Assembly: GCA_020354595.1 (NCBI GenBank) | Contig: CP070650.1 | Location: 1,364,562 to 1,373,101, forward strand | Direction of reading: 5' to 3' | Source of the DNA: Myxococcales bacterium | GTDB lineage: Bacteria; Myxococcota_A; Polyangia; Polyangiales; Houyiibacteriaceae | Length of the DNA: 8,540 nt | Shown: piece by piece, positions 6,120 to 8,540 of the stretch | How the letters are laid out: the number at the start of each line of letters is the position of its first letter | Numbering within the stretch: position 1 is the stretch's first letter | The notes under the pieces: model-generated | Seen by the model: the letters and a program-made list of their open reading frames with translations, nothing else | What the model was told of the DNA's origin: nothing | Databases searched by the model: none | Program-made: the position numbers and the translations under genes

Positions 6120-7779
6120 CCGTTTCGCGCTTTAGAGGCAGCGTGATCCGGAAACAGGTGCCAGGTCCGTCGCGATCGAGGATCTCGATCCGGCCCTTGT
6201 GTTGGTCGACGATCTGCTTCACGAGCGCAAGACCCAAGCCCACGCCATGGCTCCTGCCCGAGTAGAACATGTCGAACAGGCGCTCCCGCTGGGCAGCGCC
6301 GATACCCGGTCCTTCGTCTGCGATCTCGAGATACGCGCAGCCCTCGTCGTCGATTCCTGTGCGAACCTCGACTGTGCCACGGTGTGGCGACGCCTGTACC
6401 GCGTTCTTCACCAGGTTCCAGATGACCTGTCGCATTCGGTCCGGGTCGACCGCCACGATGATCGGTCGCTGCGGTGAGATCTCTTCGATGCGAAGCCCGT
6501 TGCTGCCCGTCGATTCACCGCGTGCTACGGCCGCCACGTCGCTCGCGATCGAGCGTAGGTCGACGGGCTCGATCTCGATCTGACTCGGCCGGCCGAGTTG
6601 GAGCATCGTCGTGACGAGCGAGTTCAAGCGCTCGACCTCGGAGACCACGATGCCCAGCAGTCGCGTGTCTTCGGGGCTGAGCGCGTTTCCTTCGCGCACG
6701 ATCTCGACGGATCCGGAAATCGAGCTGAGCGGGTTCCTGATCTCGTGTGCAAGCCCGGTTGCGAGCCGGCCGAGGACGGCCAGCCGCTGGGCTTGCTCGG
6801 CTTGGTCGCGCAGGGTCTTGATCTCCGTGAGATCTTGGAAGGTCAGCAACAAGCCCGTTCGGTTTCCTTCCGCGTCGAGCAGTGCGCTCAGCGTATAGCC
6901 CATTGGGAAGCGCATGCCGTCCGCTCGGCGTCCCGTTGCATCGGCTCGTCTGGGCGGCTGGCTGGGCCGCTCCTTTGCGTAGTCGGGAAGCACGTTCGAA
7001 AGCGAGGTGCCGAGGAGCGCGCCTTGGTGGTCGCACAGGATGTCCTTTGCGGCGGGGTTCAAGCCTAGAATGCGTCCGTCGTCGTCGGCGGTGATGACGC
7101 CGGAGGCAATTGAGCGAACGATGTCGTCGTTCAGACGCTCCAACCTGGCCGCACTCTTCTCGGCCCGTGCGAGCCGGGCGCCGACCACTTGGACGCGTCG
7201 CGCGAGATTCGTCGCGAGAAGCGCGACGGCCGAAATGCCGACGATATTCGAAACCAGGGCAAGCTGGAAATCGCGCGAGCTGAGCACGTACTGGCTGAGC
7301 GGTTGGTCCGGGGGCGGTGGAAACCACCCGACGTTCAAGGCTAGCGCTTGGAGGAAGTAGCAGGCGAGGCTCGCCGCGGCGGTGTAGTACGCCGCGCTGG
7401 TTCCGAGCGTGAGCGCGGCCGTGAGGATCTGCGCGCCGTAGAGGAACGAGAAGATGCTTCCCGCGCCGCCCGTCAGGTAGACGAGGCCGGTGATCAGCAG
7501 GACGTCGAGGATGGTGATGGCTGCAGCGACTCTGTTCTCTCCGCGCCCGCGCAGCAGCCACACCCCGAACAAGATGGACGAGCCGTATATCGCCGAAATC
7601 AGGATCAGAAGGAACGTCGGTGTGAAGCGGCCGTAGCGAATCGCGTCGAGCGCCAGGTACATGGTGGCGCCCAACAAGACCGTTGCGATGACGAGGCGTC
7701 CGCCGAGGACCCACTGAAGCCTTCGATGCGGGTTCGGGTCCTCGCCTCGTGTCGTCCGATTCTCGGGAGGCTGAATCAC
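6064..7779 (-). CDS. pilS: PilS-type membrane sensor histidine kinase
   Basis: This 571-aa kinase has six predicted membrane helices at about residues 22-46, 53-77, 83-103, 107-126, 129-151 and 171-192, then a linker helix, a PAS domain (about 215-325), a HisKA domain with phospho-acceptor H345 in G-L-A-H-E-I-R-N-P, and a HATPase domain. The ATP-binding boxes are intact: N455-x3-N459, D488-E-G-P-G-I-G494, and G512-V-G-L-G. This six-helix, PAS, kinase layout is that of PilS, which senses pilin in the inner membrane and phosphorylates the sigma-54 activator PilR. The identity rests on layout plus the adjacent pilC. The start is a GTG overlapping the pilC stop by four bases (GTGA). The kinase core ends by about residue 550; the last 21 residues (Arg/Pro-rich) run partly across the end of trpC. 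No pilR follows. A different NtrB-like kinase is the main alternative. Confidence 0.85.
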   Translation of the reverse strand: MIQPPENRTTRGEDPNPHRRLQWVLGGRLVIATVLLGATMYLALDAIRYGRFTPTFLLILISAIYGSSILFGVWLLRGRGENRVAAAITILDVLLITGLVYLTGGAGSIFSFLYGAQILTAALTLGTSAAYYTAAASLACYFLQALALNVGWFPPPPDQPLSQYVLSSRDFQLALVSNIVGISAVALLATNLARRVQVVGARLARAEKSAARLERLNDDIVRSIASGVITADDDGRILGLNPAAKDILCDHQGALLGTSLSNVLPDYAKERPSQPPRRADATGRRADGMRFPMGYTLSALLDAEGNRTGLLLTFQDLTEIKTLRDQAEQAQRLAVLGRLATGLAHEIRNPLSSISGSVEIVREGNALSPEDTRLLGIVVSEVERLNSLVTTMLQLGRPSQIEIEPVDLRSIASDVAAVARGESTGSNGLRIEEISPQRPIIVAVDPDRMRQVIWNLVKNAVQASPHRGTVEVRTGIDDEGCAYLEIADEGPGIGAAQRERLFDMFYSGRSHGVGLGLALVKQIVDQHKGRIEILDRDGPGTCFRITLPLKRETVRPSAEARPDGRPGPRHA

Positions 7780-8540
7780 TCCGCGTTGACTTTACCCGCA
7801 ATCGAGAAGATCGGCAGGTACATCGAGATCAGGATCACGCCGACGATACCACCGATGAATACCATCATGAGCGGCTCGAGCAGAGACGTGAGCGCCGCTA
7901 CGGCGACATCGACCTCGTCCTCGTAGAAGTCGGCGATCTTGTTGAGCATGGTGTCGAGCGCACCCGTCTGCTCACCGACGCCGATCATCTGGACGACCAT
8001 CGGTGGGAAGACGTTCGTCTCCATCAGAGGCTCGGCCATCGTGCGGCCTTCTCGAATCTTGTTCGACGTGTCCTGAATTGCGTTCTCGACGACCACGTTA
8101 CCGGCCGACTTCTTCACGACATCGAGCGCGTCGAGGATGGGAACACCCGCGGAGAGCAGGGTGCCCAGCGTTCGCGTGAACCGAGCCACCGAAATCTTCC
8201 GCATGACAGGGCCGAGAATCGGTAGAACCAGCAGCGTTCGGTGGAAGAAATGCTTACCAGCCGGCTGCCTGTAGATGTAGGCGACGCCGAACACGAGGGC
8301 GGCCACGGCAAGAATGATCCAGTGCACGTTGCCCAGGAAGCCCTCGGAGGCGGCGATGACCATTTGGGTGAGCGCGGGGAGCGAATCCTCTCCGCCGAAC
8401 TCCGCGAACATGCCCTTGAAGCTCGGAATGACCCAAGCGAGCATCACGACCACGACGATGACCGCCACGAAGAAAATCGCGACCGGATACACCATCGCGC
8501 CTCGAACCTGTCGCGCGAGCTTGACCCGCTTCTCGATGTA
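7776..8540 (-). CDS. pilC: Type IV pilus inner-membrane platform protein PilC, C-terminal part (start off the right edge)
   Basis: The frame is open to the edge of the window, giving 254 visible residues of a family of about 400. A Met at 8493-8495 is internal, since the codons before it (VKLARQVRGA) fit the family. PilC/GspF proteins anchor the assembly and retraction motors PilB and PilT to the inner membrane. Visible are the membrane segment after MVYPVAIFF, another at VHWIILAVAALVFG, the whole second T2SSF domain (ARFTRTLGTLLSAGVPILDAL, then MIGVGEQTGALDTML), and the last membrane segment (LLEPLMMVFIGGIVGVILISM). These motifs are typical and intact. The closely related GspF of type II secretion is the alternative, but the pilS neighbour favours the pilus. 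Its TGA overlaps the GTG of pilS, so the two are cotranscribed and probably translationally coupled. The promoter and the pilB/pilT genes would lie to the right. Confidence 0.93.
   Translation of the reverse strand, partial: YIEKRVKLARQVRGAMVYPVAIFFVAVIVVVVMLAWVIPSFKGMFAEFGGEDSLPALTQMVIAASEGFLGNVHWIILAVAALVFGVAYIYRQPAGKHFFHRTLLVLPILGPVMRKISVARFTRTLGTLLSAGVPILDALDVVKKSAGNVVVENAIQDTSNKIREGRTMAEPLMETNVFPPMVVQMIGVGEQTGALDTMLNKIADFYEDEVDVAVAALTSLLEPLMMVFIGGIVGVILISMYLPIFSIAGKVNAE

Noticed and set aside
6515..7801. Open frame of 428 codons on the minus strand, in a different frame over pilS
   Set aside because: The product is very rich in Arg, Pro and Ala with no domain, typical of a shadow frame in GC-rich DNA, while the overlapping frame is a complete histidine kinase.

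Overview
This is a GC-rich chromosomal window with tightly packed genes, 4-bp stop/start overlaps and no mobile elements, RNA genes or CRISPR. The gene content suggests a deltaproteobacterial lineage, most likely Myxococcota: FHA/zinc-ribbon proteins, a membrane protein with a Pro-rich cytoplasmic tail, and a pilC-pilS pair. That assignment is inference from content and composition, not from a marker gene.

Layout. (1) Positions 1-2707 hold three genes. The 3' part of a plus-strand FHA/zinc-ribbon gene meets, 3 bp from its stop, the end of a minus-strand gene of the same architecture (577-1500). The two are paralogues arranged tail to tail. Upstream of the second, on the same strand, lies an unrecognised 372-aa single-pass membrane protein (1589-2707), probably in the same operon. 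(2) A divergent intergenic region (2708-2796) carries a minus-strand promoter candidate. (3) Positions 2797-6119 form a plus-strand run: alpha/beta hydrolase, trpG, trpD, trpC. The trpG/trpD and trpD/trpC junctions are 4-bp overlaps (GTGA and ATGA). This is a partial tryptophan operon; trpE, trpF, trpB and trpA are not in the window. (4) Positions 6064-8540 hold a minus-strand pair: pilC (its 5' part lies off the right edge) followed, through a GTGA overlap, by the PilS-type histidine kinase. The pilS end overlaps the end of trpC by 56 bp, tail to tail, and no pilR follows.

How the genes work together. TrpG supplies ammonia for anthranilate synthesis, TrpD adds the phosphoribosyl group and TrpC closes the indole ring, so the plus-strand operon covers the early and middle steps to indole-3-glycerol phosphate except the TrpF isomerisation and the TrpE subunit. 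PilC is the inner-membrane platform of the type IV pilus and PilS is the sensor kinase that normally controls pilin transcription through PilR. The FHA proteins and the membrane protein may form a phosphothreonine-dependent module, but their function is not known.

Points most worth a second look: the tail-to-tail FHA paralogues with identical zinc-ribbon spacing; a TrpC with Met in place of the usual active-site Glu and Lys-Gly-Phe in place of Lys-Asp-Phe; the trpC/pilS overlap and the missing pilR; and the unrecognised 372-aa protein.
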